Source of the DNA: Nioella halotolerans
GTDB taxonomy: Bacteria > Pseudomonadota > Alphaproteobacteria > Rhodobacterales > Rhodobacteraceae
DNA: 64,000 bases
Direction: 5' to 3'
Assembly (NCBI GenBank): GCA_003428585.1
Contig: QVQC01000001.1
Coordinates: forward strand, 1-64,000
A program made the translations under genes and the position numbers. Under the pieces are notes generated by a model that was not told where the DNA came from, searched no databases, and was given only the letters and a program-made list of their open reading frames with translations. The stretch's first letter is position 1; every line of letters starts with the position of its first letter. Of this stretch, positions 21,627 through 31,865 are shown piece after piece.

Positions 21627-23030
21627 ATGACCGACCCCGTCGTCACCCGTTTCGCCCCGTCGCCCACCGGTTTCCTGCATATCGGCGGCGCGCGCACCGC
21701 GCTGTTCAACTGGCTCTACGCCCGCGGGCGCGGCGGCACCTTCCTGCTCAGGATCGAGGATACCGACCGCGCCCGGTCGACGCCGGAGGCGACGCAGGCG
21801 ATCCTCGACGGGCTGACTTGGCTGGGCCTCGATTGGGACGGCGAACCGGTCAGCCAGGCCGCCCGTGCCCCACGCCACGCCGAGGTGGCGCGCGAGATGC
21901 TGGCGCGTGGCCACGCCTACAAGTGCTTTTCCACGCAAGAGGACATCCAGGCCTTCCGCGACGCCGCCCGTGCCGAGGGGCGGTCCACCCTGTTCCTCAG
22001 CCCGTGGCGTGACACGCCCGAGAGCCAGCACCCCGACGCGCCCCACGCGATCCGCCTCAAGGCGCCGCGCGCGGGCATGACGGTGATCCGCGACGAGGTG
22101 CAGGGCGATGTCACCATTCGCAACGACCAGCTTGACGACATGATCCTGCTGCGCTCGGACGGGACGCCGACCTACATGCTGGCGGTGGTGGTCGACGATC
22201 ACGACATGGGCGTCACCCACGTGATCCGCGGCGACGATCACCTCAACAATGCCGCGCGGCAGGCGCAGATCTTCCAGGCCATGGGCTGGGCGGAGCCGGT
22301 CTGGGCGCATATCCCGCTGATCCATGGCCCCGACGGCAAGAAACTGTCCAAGCGTCACGGTGCGGTCGGGGTCACGGAATATGCCGCGATGGGCTATCCC
22401 CCCGCAGCGATGCGCAATTACCTCGCCCGGCTGGGCTGGAGCCACGGCGATGACGAACTCTTCACCGACGCGCAGGCGCGCGACTGGTTCGACCTCGCCG
22501 GCATCGGCAAGTCCCCTGCCCGGCTCGATTTCAAGAAGCTCGATCACGTTTCCGCCTTCCATATCGGGCAGATGAGCGATTCTGACTTGCTGTCCGAAAT
22601 CGAGCGGTTCTTGGACGCCACGCAGCAACCCGGCCTTTCGCAGGTGCAGAAAGATCGTTTGCACCATGCGATGTATTGCCTCAAGGACCGCGCGAGATCC
22701 TTGCCGCAAATTCTTGAAAAGGCGCATTTTGTGCTGGCAAACCGCCCGCTTGACCGCGATGAGAAGGCGCGCGCGGCGCTCACCGATGTATCCCGTGGTA
22801 TACTGGCAGAATTGACGCCGCAGTTGCAAAATGCTAGCTGGTCGCGCGAGACGCTGGAGGCGGAGGTGGCACAAGTGGCCGCGCGCCACGACCTGAAACT
22901 GGGCAAGCTTGCACCGGCGCTGCGGGCCGCGCTGGCCGGCAGGGCCATCAGTCCAAGCGTGTTCGACATGATGCTCGTCATCGGCCGGGAGGAGACGATC
23001 GCCCGCCTGACGGAGGCCGCAGACGCCTGA
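21627..23030 (+). CDS. gltX: Glutamyl-tRNA synthetase
   Basis: 467-residue class I aminoacyl-tRNA synthetase charging tRNA-Glu. The HIGH-type motif is [19 protein letters not shown] and the KMSKS-type motif is [10 protein letters not shown]; the anticodon-binding domain fills the last third. The gene is divergent from comEC and upstream of gltA. Part of the C-terminal half (about 22560-22850) uses codons ending in A or T more often than the surroundings (for instance ATA, GTA and TTT), unlike the rest of the gene, which may reflect gene conversion. Confidence 0.95.
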   Translation: MTDPVVTRFAPSPTGFLHIGGARTALFNWLYARGRGGTFLLRIEDTDRARSTPEATQAILDGLTWLGLDWDGEPVSQAARAPRHAEVAREMLARGHAYKCFSTQEDIQAFRDAARAEGRSTLFLSPWRDTPESQHPDAPHAIRLKAPRAGMTVIRDEVQGDVTIRNDQLDDMILLRSDGTPTYMLAVVVDDHDMGVTHVIRGDDHLNNAARQAQIFQAMGWAEPVWAHIPLIHGPDGKKLSKRHGAVGVTEYAAMGYPPAAMRNYLARLGWSHGDDELFTDAQARDWFDLAGIGKSPARLDFKKLDHVSAFHIGQMSDSDLLSEIERFLDATQQPGLSQVQKDRLHHAMYCLKDRARSLPQILEKAHFVLANRPLDRDEKARAALTDVSRGILAELTPQLQNASWSRETLEAEVAQVAARHDLKLGKLAPALRAALAGRAISPSVFDMMLVIGREETIARLTEAADA

Positions 23031-23133
23031 GCCGGGCAGACCGGGGGCGCTGCCTGCAACAACGAGGGCCCGGGCGACCGGTCCCTCCGACGCCGTCGAA
23101 CCCCGTTCGGCGGTTTTATTGAAAGGGACTCTC

Positions 23134-24426
23134 ATGGCAGACAGCAAGACCGCGACGCTGACCTTCGACGACAAGAGCATCGAGTTGCCGGTGCGCTCGC
23201 CCAGTGCCGGCCCCGAGGTGATCGATATCGGCAAACTTTACGCGCAAGGCGGTGTCTTCACCCACGATCCGGGCTTCACCTCGACGTCCTCCTGCGAGTC
23301 CGAGATCACCTTCATCGATGGCGACAAGGGCGAGCTTTTGCACCGCGGCTACCCGATCGACCAGCTGGCCGCGAAATCGCATTACCTCGAAGTGTGCTAC
23401 CTGCTGCTGTACGGCGAATTGCCAACCGCCGCGCAGCTGGAGGATTTCGAAGCGCGCGTGACCAATCACACGATGGTGCATGAACAGATGCACAATTTCT
23501 TCCGCGGGTTCCGCCGCGACGCGCACCCGATGGCCACGATGGTCGGTGTCGTCGGCGCGATGTCGGCCTTCTACCACGATTCCACCGATATCTCGGACCC
23601 GTGGCAGCGCGAAGTCGCCTCGATCCGGCTGATCGCGAAACTGCCCACCATTGCGGCGATGGCCTACAAGTACTCGATCGGCCAGCCTTTCGTCTATCCG
23701 CGCAACGACCTCGACTACGCGTCGAACTTCCTGCGCATGTGTTTTGCCGTCCCGGCAGAGGAATACATCCCCGACCCGATCCTGAGCCGCGCGATGGACC
23801 GGATCTTCACCCTGCACGCCGATCACGAGCAGAACGCCTCGACCTCGACCGTGCGCCTTGCCGGGTCTTCGGGCGCCAACCCCTTTGCCTGCATCGCCGC
23901 CGGCATCGCCTGCCTTTGGGGGCCGGCCCATGGCGGCGCCAACCAGGCATGCCTGGAGATGTTGCGCGAAATCGGCACGCCTGACCAGATCCCCGAATAC
24001 ATCGCCCGCGCCAAGGACAAGGACGACCCGTTCCGCCTGATGGGTTTCGGCCACCGGGTCTACAAGAACTTCGACCCGCGCGCGAAGGTCATGAAGGAAT
24101 CGGCGGACGAGGTGCTGGACCTTCTGGGCGTCGAGAACAACCCGACGCTGCAGGTCGCCAAGGAACTGGAAAGGGTGGCGCTGGAAGATTCCTATTTCGT
24201 GGACAAGAAGCTCTATCCCAACGTGGATTTCTATTCCGGCATCATCCTCGACGCGATGGGCTTTCCGACCGCCATGTTCACGCCGATCTTCGCACTCAGC
24301 CGCACCGTGGGCTGGATTTCGCAATGGAAGGAAATGATCGCCGATCCCAAGAACAAGATCGGCCGTCCGCGCCAGCTTTATACCGGGGCGACCTACCGCG
24401 ATTACGTGGATATCGAGAACCGCTGA
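23134..24426 (+). CDS. gltA: Citrate synthase (type II)
   Basis: 430 residues. It condenses acetyl-CoA with oxaloacetate at the entry of the TCA cycle. Catalytic segments are visible: [21 protein letters not shown] with the conserved histidine just before it (LHADHEQN), [16 protein letters not shown], and [16 protein letters not shown]. The large-domain N-terminus and NADH-sensitive type II layout fit. The ATG at 23134 has AAAGG seven bases upstream; the in-frame TTG at 23119 is less likely. A strong terminator lies directly downstream. Confidence 0.96.
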   Translation: MADSKTATLTFDDKSIELPVRSPSAGPEVIDIGKLYAQGGVFTHDPGFTSTSSCESEITFIDGDKGELLHRGYPIDQLAAKSHYLEVCYLLLYGELPTAAQLEDFEARVTNHTMVHEQMHNFFRGFRRDAHPMATMVGVVGAMSAFYHDSTDISDPWQREVASIRLIAKLPTIAAMAYKYSIGQPFVYPRNDLDYASNFLRMCFAVPAEEYIPDPILSRAMDRIFTLHADHEQNASTSTVRLAGSSGANPFACIAAGIACLWGPAHGGANQACLEMLREIGTPDQIPEYIARAKDKDDPFRLMGFGHRVYKNFDPRAKVMKESADEVLDLLGVENNPTLQVAKELERVALEDSYFVDKKLYPNVDFYSGIILDAMGFPTAMFTPIFALSRTVGWISQWKEMIADPKNKIGRPRQLYTGATYRDYVDIENR

Positions 24427-24445
24427 CCGCGCCGGTCCCCCAACG

Positions 24446-24473
24446 AGGCCGCCCCGTCCCGGGCGGCCTTTTT
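24446..24473 (+). terminator. Rho-independent terminator of gltA
   Basis: Nine-base arms AGGCCGCCC (24446-24454) and GGGCGGCCT (24461-24469) flank a six-base loop and are followed by a run of five T. It lies 19 bases after the gltA stop. Confidence 0.92.
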
Positions 24474-24716
24474 CATTGGTCGGCCGCTTTCGACGGCATC
24501 CAAGACAACGCGCGACGGGCCTGCTTTTTTGCGCCCGCGGGCAGCGCGAACACCCGGTGCGCAACCGCCAGGGTCTGGGCAGATCCGACCCCGCAACCGC
24601 CTTGCCCAAGGCCGTTTCCCCTTGGGCGCGCCCGGCCCCTTTCATCTTGGTGAAAATACACCTGCCAATGACGTCCCGCCCTTGCCATCGGCGCCATGCC
24701 CCGGCAGAGCACGCCC

Positions 24717-25919
24717 ATGCAAACCGAACGCGTCACCACCCTGATCCTCGGCGCCGGCGCAGCGGGCCTAATGTGCGCGGCCCATGCCGGGCCCGATACG
24801 CTTGTCGTCGATCACGCGAAGGCCCCGGGCGAAAAGATCCGTATCTCGGGCGGCGGGCGCTGCAATTTCACCAACATGCACGCGGCGCCGGAAAATTTCC
24901 TGTCCCGGAACCCCCATTTCGCCAAATCCGCGCTCAGCCGCTACACGCAATGGGATTTTCTCGACCTCGTTCAGCGCCACGGCATTGCGTGGCATGAAAA
25001 GACGCTCGGGCAACTGTTTTGTGACGGGTCCGCCAAGGAAATCATCGCCATGCTGCTGGAAGAGATGCAGCCCGCCGACCTGTGGCTTCGCACCGAGATC
25101 GGCGAGATCACGCATGACGGAAGCCGCTTTCACGTCGCCCTCACGCGCGAGGGCGCCCCCGTGACCGTCACCGCCCGAAATCTCGTCGTCGCCACCGGTG
25201 GCAAGTCCATCCCGAAGATGGGCGCCACCGGCCTCGGCTACCGCATCGCGCAGCAATTCGGCCACCACGTGACCGAAACTCGCCCCGCCCTTGTTCCGCT
25301 CACCTTCGACGAGGCCCGCAAGACCGCCTTTCGCCCGCTTGCCGGCACCTCCGTGCCCGTGTGCGTCACCTGCAATGGCACGGCCTTCGAAGAGGCAATG
25401 CTCTTTACCCATCGCGGCCTTTCTGGGCCGGCGGTGCTGCAGATCTCCTCCTACTGGCACGAGGGCGAGACGCTTTCGGTGCGCCTGCTGCCCGAGACCG
25501 AAAGCTACGACACGCTGCGCGCCCGGCGCGGGGCGGAGGGGGCCAAGGCGTTGACCACCGTTCTCGCCGATCACCTGCCGCGCGCGCTTGTCCAGCACCT
25601 GGCGCAGGACTGGGGCCTTTCCGGCAACCTTGGCGACCAGTCGGACAAGGCGCTGCGGGCGCTCTCGGCGCGTCTGGCCGACTGGCCGCTGACCCCGACT
25701 TCCAGCGAGGGCTACCGCACCGCCGAGGTCACGCTTGGCGGCGTCACGACCGATGGGATCTCGTCGAAAACGATGGAATCGCGCCTGTGCCCCGGGCTTT
25801 TCCTGATTGGCGAGGCGGTGGACGTGACCGGCTGGCTGGGCGGATACAATTTCCAATGGGCCTGGTCCTCGGGTCATGCGGCAGGCACCGCGATTCGAGA
25901 ACGCCCGGCCAACGGCTAG
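24717..25919 (+). CDS. HI0933/YhiN-family FAD-dependent oxidoreductase
   Basis: About 400 residues. The N-terminal dinucleotide-binding motif LILGAGAAGLMCA, the family hallmark ISGGGRCNFTN, the mid-protein VVATGGKSIPKMGATGLGY and the C-terminal FAD motif GLFLIGEAVDVTGWLGGYNFQWAW all match the HI0933 flavoprotein family. The family is widespread, and its reaction is not established. The ATG at 24717 is chosen so that the Rossmann motif starts about ten residues in; an upstream ATG at 24696 adds seven residues and neither has a strong ribosome site. It stands alone between gltA and the fasciclin module. Confidence 0.88.
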   Translation: MQTERVTTLILGAGAAGLMCAAHAGPDTLVVDHAKAPGEKIRISGGGRCNFTNMHAAPENFLSRNPHFAKSALSRYTQWDFLDLVQRHGIAWHEKTLGQLFCDGSAKEIIAMLLEEMQPADLWLRTEIGEITHDGSRFHVALTREGAPVTVTARNLVVATGGKSIPKMGATGLGYRIAQQFGHHVTETRPALVPLTFDEARKTAFRPLAGTSVPVCVTCNGTAFEEAMLFTHRGLSGPAVLQISSYWHEGETLSVRLLPETESYDTLRARRGAEGAKALTTVLADHLPRALVQHLAQDWGLSGNLGDQSDKALRALSARLADWPLTPTSSEGYRTAEVTLGGVTTDGISSKTMESRLCPGLFLIGEAVDVTGWLGGYNFQWAWSSGHAAGTAIRERPANG

Positions 25920-26127
25920 GGGCCATGACCGGGCGTTAGGGGGCAATTCGCGTCCCAAAGGGCGCAAGGATATCCGGGGGGCGGCGCAAGGGACAGGATG
26001 CAAGACAGCGCGGGGCCGGTGACGGGAACAAGCTCCGGATCAGGGGGATCCCCGACCGCCGCACGACCGCCCCCCGGACGGGCCGGCCCGACCAACAAGA
26101 CTGGGGATGGCCGGGCCGGATCGGGGC

Positions 26128-26688
26128 TCAGGCGCCGGGCAGAAGCACGGTGTCGACGACATGGATCACGCCGTTCGACTGGACCACGTCGGCGATGGTC
26201 ACGGTGGCGGTGCGGTTCTGCTCGTCGGTGATGGTGATCATCCCGTTCTGCATCCGCGCGGTGAAGGTGCAGCCGCCAACGGTCTCGACCGGGTGCGCGC
26301 CGCCGTCATCGGCGATCATGCCGGCGATGGCGTCGGACATCGCGTTGGCCGCGACCACGTGGCAGGTGAGGATCTCGGTCAGGCGGTCCCGGTTGGCCGG
26401 CTCGAGCAACGCCTCGACCGAGCCGTCGGGCAGCGCGTCGAAAGCGGCATTGGTGGGCGCGAAGACGGTGAAGGGGCCTTCGCTGGCCAGCGTGTCCACC
26501 AAGTCGGCGGTCTGCACAGCCGCGACCAGCGTGGTGTGATCGGCGGAATTCACCGCGTTCTCGACGATGGTGCGGTCAGCGAACATCGGCGCGCCGCCCA
26601 CCATCGGGTTATCCGCGGATTGGGCAACAGCGGCGCCCGCGGTGAGGCCAAGGGCAACGAGGCTGGCGCTCAAGGATTTGGTAAACAT
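26128..26688 (-). CDS. Secreted fasciclin-domain protein
   Basis: 186 residues from the ATG at 26688, which has AGGAGAG just upstream. A signal peptide ([18 protein letters not shown]) precedes one FAS1 domain with the conserved H1 and H2 boxes: [15 protein letters not shown] and a closing [14 protein letters not shown]1 proteins act in adhesion or as secreted stress proteins. The gene lies 134 bases downstream of the anti-sigma gene on the same strand. In mycobacteria the homologous fasciclin proteins MPB70 and MPB83 are controlled by SigK and RskA, so the neighbours are probably its regulators. Confidence 0.9.
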   Translation of the reverse strand: MFTKSLSASLVALGLTAGAAVAQSADNPMVGGAPMFADRTIVENAVNSADHTTLVAAVQTADLVDTLASEGPFTVFAPTNAAFDALPDGSVEALLEPANRDRLTEILTCHVVAANAMSDAIAGMIADDGGAHPVETVGGCTFTARMQNGMITITDEQNRTATVTIADVVQSNGVIHVVDTVLLPGA

Positions 26689-26822
26689 GTGTCTCTCCTC
26701 TGTGTTTCGTGACACGCCCGTTCCGGACGCTCACCAGAAGGAACGAGAGACAACCGGCAGGAGTTTCAGAGGGCAGGCGATTATTTCCAGAAAATCCAGC
26801 AAGGCATTGATTTTCAAGGAAA

Positions 26823-27509
26823 TCAAACCTCGGAAACGGTCCCGGTCGCCAGCACGTCACCAGTTGGCGCACCGGTGGGGGAACCTGTCGGCGGTTCATC
26901 CGACACCGCCAGCACCGCCCCCGCGAAAAGCGGACGAAGATCGGCGGGCACAACGATCTCGGTCTCGGCATCGGTGGACAGCAGGCCCAGCGAGACCGGC
27001 GCCGCCTCGCCCGCGATCAGCCACAATTCCTGCGCGCGCCCCTCGGCCACATCGCCGGCTTCGCGCAGGACGGCCAGCCGACCGGTTTCCATGTCGAGGG
27101 CGGCAGCAAGCACCAGCGTCTCGTCCTCTGCGGCGATGCGGGCGGCGAAATCGGGCTCCGCGCCGCGATCCGGCACGCCGGTATAGACCAGCACCGCAAT
27201 GGCGGCGAGCGCGGCCACCGCCAGCCCGGCCAGCCAGCGCCACAGCCCGGCGCCCCGCCGCTCCGGTTCCTCCCGGAAGAGCCGGCCCATCAGCTGCGCC
27301 TCGACCCCCGAGGGCGCCGCGACCGGCTCGACCTCTGCTTCGGCCATGGCGGCAAAGCGCCGTTCCCAGCCCAAGACCTCTGCGCGCAGGGCCGGCTCGG
27401 CCTCCAGCCGGTCGCGGAAGGCGCGGGCTTCCGCCTCGGGCAGCAGGCCAAGGACGTATTCCGCCGCAAGGCCGCTGTCGTCGGGCGATATGTCGGGCCG
27501 GTCGCTCAT
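26823..27509 (-). CDS. Membrane-bound anti-sigma factor, RskA-like
   Basis: 228 residues. The N-terminal cytoplasmic anti-sigma domain (residues about 1-85) includes [18 protein letters not shown], the familiar start of this class. A single membrane helix follows ([20 protein letters not shown]), then a periplasmic RskA-type C-terminal domain with [20 protein letters not shown]. Its ATG overlaps the sigma-factor TGA by ATGA, so the two are made in a coupled ratio. It probably sequesters the sigma factor at the membrane until regulated proteolysis. The final residues contain a [10 protein letters not shown] repeat. Confidence 0.9.
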   Translation of the reverse strand: MSDRPDISPDDSGLAAEYVLGLLPEAEARAFRDRLEAEPALRAEVLGWERRFAAMAEAEVEPVAAPSGVEAQLMGRLFREEPERRGAGLWRWLAGLAVAALAAIAVLVYTGVPDRGAEPDFAARIAAEDETLVLAAALDMETGRLAVLREAGDVAEGRAQELWLIAGEAAPVSLGLLSTDAETEIVVPADLRPLFAGAVLAVSDEPPTGSPTGAPTGDVLATGTVSEV

Positions 27510-28048
27510 CGGCTCAGGCAATCCTTCAGGCTCATCAGGCTGCGGCGCAGCCATGTTCGCATCGTGTTCAGCGGCACCTCGAACCGGGCCGCGAGGTCGG
27601 CATAACTTGCGCCTTCGAAATAGGCGCCCCGCACCGCCGCGGCGCGGGTCTCCTCCAGTTCCTCAAGGCAGGCCCCGATCCGGGCCGCCTCTCCGGCCGC
27701 GATGGCGCGCGCCTCCGGCCCCGGCGCGGGGTCGGCCACGGGCATGTCCGGTTCCAGCGGATCGGTTCCGGATTTGCGGGTGCGCAGCCGGTCGATGGCG
27801 TGGTTGCGCGCGACGGTGATCAGCCATGTCATCGGGCTGTGCCCGGTGACCGAATAGCGATCCGCGCGGTGCCAGACCTTGACATAAACCTCCTGCAGCG
27901 CGTCTTCGGCTTCGGCCCGGTCATTCAAGACACGCAGGCAGATGCCAAAGAGTTTCGCCGATGTCGCGGAAAACAGCGCGCGAAAGGCCTCGCGATCCCG
28001 CAGGGCGACCTGAGCGATCAATTGTTCAAGGTCTGCCTGCGCCGCCAT
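27506..28048 (-). CDS. ECF-family RNA polymerase sigma factor
   Basis: 180 residues. Region 2 includes [30 protein letters not shown] and region 2.4 [20 protein letters not shown], quoted here in the short forms [16 protein letters not shown] and [17 protein letters not shown]. Region 4 holds [20 protein letters not shown], which binds the -35 element. It belongs to the extracytoplasmic-function class paired with RskA-type anti-sigma factors. It is first in the sigma/anti-sigma/fasciclin set. A TGAAATT element 39-45 bases upstream of its start resembles TGAAACT upstream of the fasciclin gene; both could be -35 sites for this factor. Confidence 0.92.
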   Translation of the reverse strand: MAAQADLEQLIAQVALRDREAFRALFSATSAKLFGICLRVLNDRAEAEDALQEVYVKVWHRADRYSVTGHSPMTWLITVARNHAIDRLRTRKSGTDPLEPDMPVADPAPGPEARAIAAGEAARIGACLEELEETRAAAVRGAYFEGASYADLAARFEVPLNTMRTWLRRSLMSLKDCLSR

Positions 28049-28189
28049 CCCCTCAATTTAGGCGCTGTAATCCTCGTGGCAACCGAAATTTCACCGGCAC
28101 CGTTGAAAGCCTCCGCGCCCCTTGCAGCCCTTCGGATTATCGTGCAACACGATGCCGCGCAGCCGAAGACAGACGAAAAGGCAGACATC

Positions 28190-29161
28190 ATGGATCCCAT
28201 CGCCAAACCGACCGAGGAAGTTTCTGTCCGCGAGGTCTTCGGCATCGACAGCGACATGAAGGTGAAGGCCTTCGCCGAGCCCGGCGACCGCGTGCCGGAG
28301 ATCGACACCACATACAAGTTCGACCCCGACACCACGCTGGCGATCCTTGCCGGGTTTGCCCATAACCGCCGGGTGATGATCCAAGGCTATCACGGCACCG
28401 GCAAGTCGACCCATATCGAACAGGTCGCGGCCCGGCTGAACTGGCCCGCCGTGCGCGTAAACCTTGACAGCCACATTTCGCGGATCGACCTGATCGGCAA
28501 GGATGCGATCAAGCTGCGCGACGGCAAGCAGGTGACGGAGTTCCACGAAGGCATCCTGCCCTGGGCGCTGCGCAACCCCGTGGCCATCGTCTTCGACGAA
28601 TACGATGCCGGCCGCGCCGACGTGATGTTCGTGATCCAGCGGGTGCTGGAACATGACGGCAAGCTGACCCTTCTGGACCAGAACGAGATCATCACGCCGC
28701 ACCCGTGTTTCCGGCTCTTCGCCACCGCGAACACGGTCGGGCTTGGCGACACAACCGGGCTGTACCACGGCACTCAGCAGATCAACCAGGCGCAGATGGA
28801 CCGCTGGAGCCTTGTCGCCACGCTGAACTATCTCAGCCACGACGCCGAGACCGCCATCGTGCTGTCCAAGAACCCGCATTACAACACCGCGGCCGGACGC
28901 CAGACCGTCAGCCAGATGGTGACGGTCGCGGATCTGACCCGCACCGCCTTCATGAACGGCGAGCTTTCGACGGTGATGAGCCCCCGGACGGTGATCAACT
29001 GGGCCCAGAACGCGGAAATCTTCCGCTCCGTCGGCTATGCCTTCCGGCTGTCCTTCCTCAACAAGTGCGACGAACTGGAACGCCAGACAGTGGCCGAGAT
29101 CTACCAGCGCTGTTTCGACGAGGAACTGCCCGAAAGCGCGGCGAGTATGAGCCTGGGATAA
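28190..29161 (+). CDS. cobS: Aerobic cobaltochelatase subunit CobS
   Basis: 323-residue MoxR-like AAA+ ATPase. With CobT and CobN it inserts cobalt into hydrogenobyrinic acid a,c-diamide in aerobic cobalamin synthesis. Walker A is GYHGTGKST, Walker B is [10 protein letters not shown], and sensor regions follow ([29 protein letters not shown]). The ATG at 28190 has AAAAGG upstream. It is divergent from the sigma gene and 111 bases upstream of a small exported protein, with cobT after that. cobN is not in the window, and no cobalamin riboswitch is visible in the short leader. Confidence 0.95.
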   Translation: MDPIAKPTEEVSVREVFGIDSDMKVKAFAEPGDRVPEIDTTYKFDPDTTLAILAGFAHNRRVMIQGYHGTGKSTHIEQVAARLNWPAVRVNLDSHISRIDLIGKDAIKLRDGKQVTEFHEGILPWALRNPVAIVFDEYDAGRADVMFVIQRVLEHDGKLTLLDQNEIITPHPCFRLFATANTVGLGDTTGLYHGTQQINQAQMDRWSLVATLNYLSHDAETAIVLSKNPHYNTAAGRQTVSQMVTVADLTRTAFMNGELSTVMSPRTVINWAQNAEIFRSVGYAFRLSFLNKCDELERQTVAEIYQRCFDEELPESAASMSLG

Positions 29162-29272
29162 CGATCGCCTCAACTGGGCGCACAGGGCCGTGAGACGGCC
29201 GCCCGGCGGCTTGGCCGGGGCGGCATCCCGCTGTTACCTTGCGACAGACATGTTGATGAAAGGTCCGCCACC

Positions 29273-29719
29273 ATGCGCCTCAAGACCCGATCCGCCCTCG
29301 CCCTTGTCGTTGCGACCCTCGTCGTTTCGCCCGCTGTCGGGCAAACATCGGGCGACATGCGCCCGCTGCGCGAGGTGATCGGCGACGGTGATCAGCCCGC
29401 CTCCTATATCGGCACACGCTGCGCAGCCTTCTTCGTCGCCACGTCCGAGGCGATGGGCGACCTTATCGACGCGGAGATGGCACAGGAGGCGCAGGGAATC
29501 GCGCGGGCGTTCCTGGGCAGCGCCATCGGCTCGATGCAGGCCCGCGGCATGTCGCAAGAGGATGCTGACGCCGCCGCAAGAGAGGAAGCCGGGGACCTGA
29601 CCGCCGCCTACGAAGCCCGCTTCGCCGCCAACCGCGCCGCCGGCGACCCGGCCTTTTCCGCCGATCCGGTCTTCATCGCCGACAATGCCGATTGTCTCGC
29701 AGCCTTGAACGGGGAGTGA
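29273..29719 (+). CDS. Small exported protein of unknown function between cobS and cobT
   Basis: 148 residues, unrecognised. A clear signal peptide (TRSALALVVATLVVSPAVGQ) suggests a periplasmic product of about 125 residues. The mature part is helical and acidic. It has two cysteines, one in GTRCAAFFVATSEAMGD and one near the end in DNADCLAAL, which could form a disulphide. GAAAGG lies before the ATG. Position between two chelatase genes on the same strand suggests co-transcription, but the chelatase is cytoplasmic, so a shared job is not evident. Confidence 0.75.
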   Translation: MRLKTRSALALVVATLVVSPAVGQTSGDMRPLREVIGDGDQPASYIGTRCAAFFVATSEAMGDLIDAEMAQEAQGIARAFLGSAIGSMQARGMSQEDADAAAREEAGDLTAAYEARFAANRAAGDPAFSADPVFIADNADCLAALNGE

Positions 29720-29795
29720 CCGCAGCCGGGACGCGGCGTGCCGGGGCGCAATTCGCCCCTTTTCGCGGCCCTGACGCAGGTGCATATAAGGGCCC

Positions 29796-31670
29796 ATGAA
29801 AAAGCCAACGGACAACCCCGCCGATCCCTTCAAGAAGGCGCTGGCCGAGACCACGCGCGTGATGGCCGATGATCCCGACCTCGGGATCAGCTATTCGGTC
29901 GACCCCCCGGGCATGACGGCCGATTCCGTCCGCCTGCCGCAGATCAGCCGCCGCATGACCCGCGAGGAGGTTCTTCTGGCGCGTGGCACCGCCGATGCCT
30001 ATGCGCTGAAACACAAGTATCACGATGCAGGCACTGCCTCGCGCTACGCGCCGCAGGGGCAGATGGCGCGCGACCTGATGGAGGCGATGGAAACCGCCCG
30101 CTGCGAGGCGATGGGCGCACGCGACATGCCCGGCACCGCCGGCAATATCGACGCGCGCATCGGCGCCGATGCGCGCCGCAAGGGCTATGGCGAGATTCGC
30201 GAGGCCGCGGATGCGCCGCTGGCCACCGCGGCGGGCTATTTCATCCGCCACCTCGCCACGGGGCGCGACCTGCCGCCCGAGGCCGCCAACGTCATGGACC
30301 TGTGGCGCGGCTTCATCGAGGAACGCTGCGGCGACTCGCTGGGCGATCTCGAAACGGTGCTGCCCGACCAGACCGCCTTTGCCAAGCTCACGCGCCGGGT
30401 GATCGAGGATCTGGGCTACGGCGACCAGCTGGGCGATGACCCCGACGAGATCCAGGAAGAGCAGGACGACGAGACCGAGACCGAGGAGGACGATACCCCC
30501 GACTCCACCGGCGAGGCCGAGGAAGACCAGGACGACCAGGCCGACGCCACGCCGGAACAAAGCCAGGAAGAGCAGCAGGATGCCAGCCAAGCCTCGGTCG
30601 AGATGGACGACCAGGGCGACATGGAGGAAGCCGAGGAGACCGAGTTGCCCGAGGGCGAGGCCCCGCTGGAGCCCCCCGCGCCGCCGCCGCATTCCGAGGC
30701 CGACCCCGATTACACCGTCTATTCCACCGAGCAGGACGAGGAAATCGCCGCCGACGAACTGGCAGAACCGCAGGAACTGGAACGGCTGCGCGCCTATCTC
30801 GACCAGCAACTGGAACCGCTCAAGGGGGCGGTCAGCCGGCTGGCCAACAAGTTGCAACGCCGCTTGCAGGCACAACAGAACCGCTCTTGGGAATTCGACC
30901 GCGAGGAAGGCATCCTCGATGCCGGACGGCTGGCGCGCGTGGTGGCCAACCCGACGACGCCGCTGTCGTTCAAGGTGGAGAAGGACACCGAGTTCCGCGA
31001 CACCGTGGTGACACTTCTTCTGGATAATTCCGGCTCCATGCGCGGGCGCCCGATCTCGATCGCGGCGATCTGCGCCGATGTGCTGGCGCGCACGCTGGAA
31101 CGCTGCGACGTGAAGGTGGAGGTTCTGGGCTTCACCACCCGCGCGTGGAAGGGCGGCCGCGCGCGCGAGGAGTGGCTGGCCGCGGGCCGCCCGCAGCAGC
31201 CCGGCCGCCTGAACGACCTGCGCCACATCATCTACAAGCCCGCCGACGCGCCAATGCGGCGCACCCGCGACAACCTTGGCCTGATGATGAAGGAAGGGCT
31301 TTTGAAGGAGAACATCGACGGCGAGGCGCTGGAATGGGCGCATCGGCGGATGCTGATGCGGCCCGAGCACCGCAAGATCCTGATGGTGATTTCCGACGGC
31401 GCGCCGGTCGACGATTCCACCCTGTCGGTGAACCCGTCGAACTACCTTGAAAAGCACCTGCGCGACGTCATCGCCATGGTCGAGCGGCGCCGCGCGGTGG
31501 AACTTCTGGCCATCGGTATCGGCCATGACGTGACGCGCTATTACGACCGGGCCGTCACCATCACCGATGCCGAGCAACTGGCCGGCGCGATGACAGAACA
31601 GCTCGCCTCGCTCTTCGATAGCGACCCACGGGCGCGGGCGCGGTTCCTCGGGCTGAAAAAAGCGGTGTGA
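29796..31670 (+). CDS. cobT: Aerobic cobaltochelatase subunit CobT
   Basis: 624 residues. The N-terminal CobT domain ([38 protein letters not shown]) is followed by a very acidic middle region (about residues 210-310, rich in Glu and Asp: [16 protein letters not shown]). The C-terminal von Willebrand A domain has a complete metal-site motif, [15 protein letters not shown], and [13 protein letters not shown]. CobT forms the chaperone-like partner of the CobS ring that activates CobN for cobalt insertion. The start at 29796 has only a weak ribosome site. Confidence 0.95.
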   Translation: MKKPTDNPADPFKKALAETTRVMADDPDLGISYSVDPPGMTADSVRLPQISRRMTREEVLLARGTADAYALKHKYHDAGTASRYAPQGQMARDLMEAMETARCEAMGARDMPGTAGNIDARIGADARRKGYGEIREAADAPLATAAGYFIRHLATGRDLPPEAANVMDLWRGFIEERCGDSLGDLETVLPDQTAFAKLTRRVIEDLGYGDQLGDDPDEIQEEQDDETETEEDDTPDSTGEAEEDQDDQADATPEQSQEEQQDASQASVEMDDQGDMEEAEETELPEGEAPLEPPAPPPHSEADPDYTVYSTEQDEEIAADELAEPQELERLRAYLDQQLEPLKGAVSRLANKLQRRLQAQQNRSWEFDREEGILDAGRLARVVANPTTPLSFKVEKDTEFRDTVVTLLLDNSGSMRGRPISIAAICADVLARTLERCDVKVEVLGFTTRAWKGGRAREEWLAAGRPQQPGRLNDLRHIIYKPADAPMRRTRDNLGLMMKEGLLKENIDGEALEWAHRRMLMRPEHRKILMVISDGAPVDDSTLSVNPSNYLEKHLRDVIAMVERRRAVELLAIGIGHDVTRYYDRAVTITDAEQLAGAMTEQLASLFDSDPRARARFLGLKKAV

Positions 31671-31865
31671 GATCGATCCGCATCCGCCAGTGGCCGCCCC
31701 CGGAGCGCGGGGCGTCGTCCATCGGGCGTGACCCAATGACGCCACGATGAACGACCCTCGCGCTCCCCGTGGTATTTCGCCAAGGAAGAAGGGGAATTCT
31801 CTTCAAATTGCAGCGGCTCGCCGGGGCGATGGACAAATGCCGCGTCCCGGTGCAGGCTCCGCTCC

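Noticed and set aside
28049..28189. Cobalamin riboswitch ahead of cobS
   Set aside because: The short leader lacks the conserved B12-box text and has no room for the full fold.
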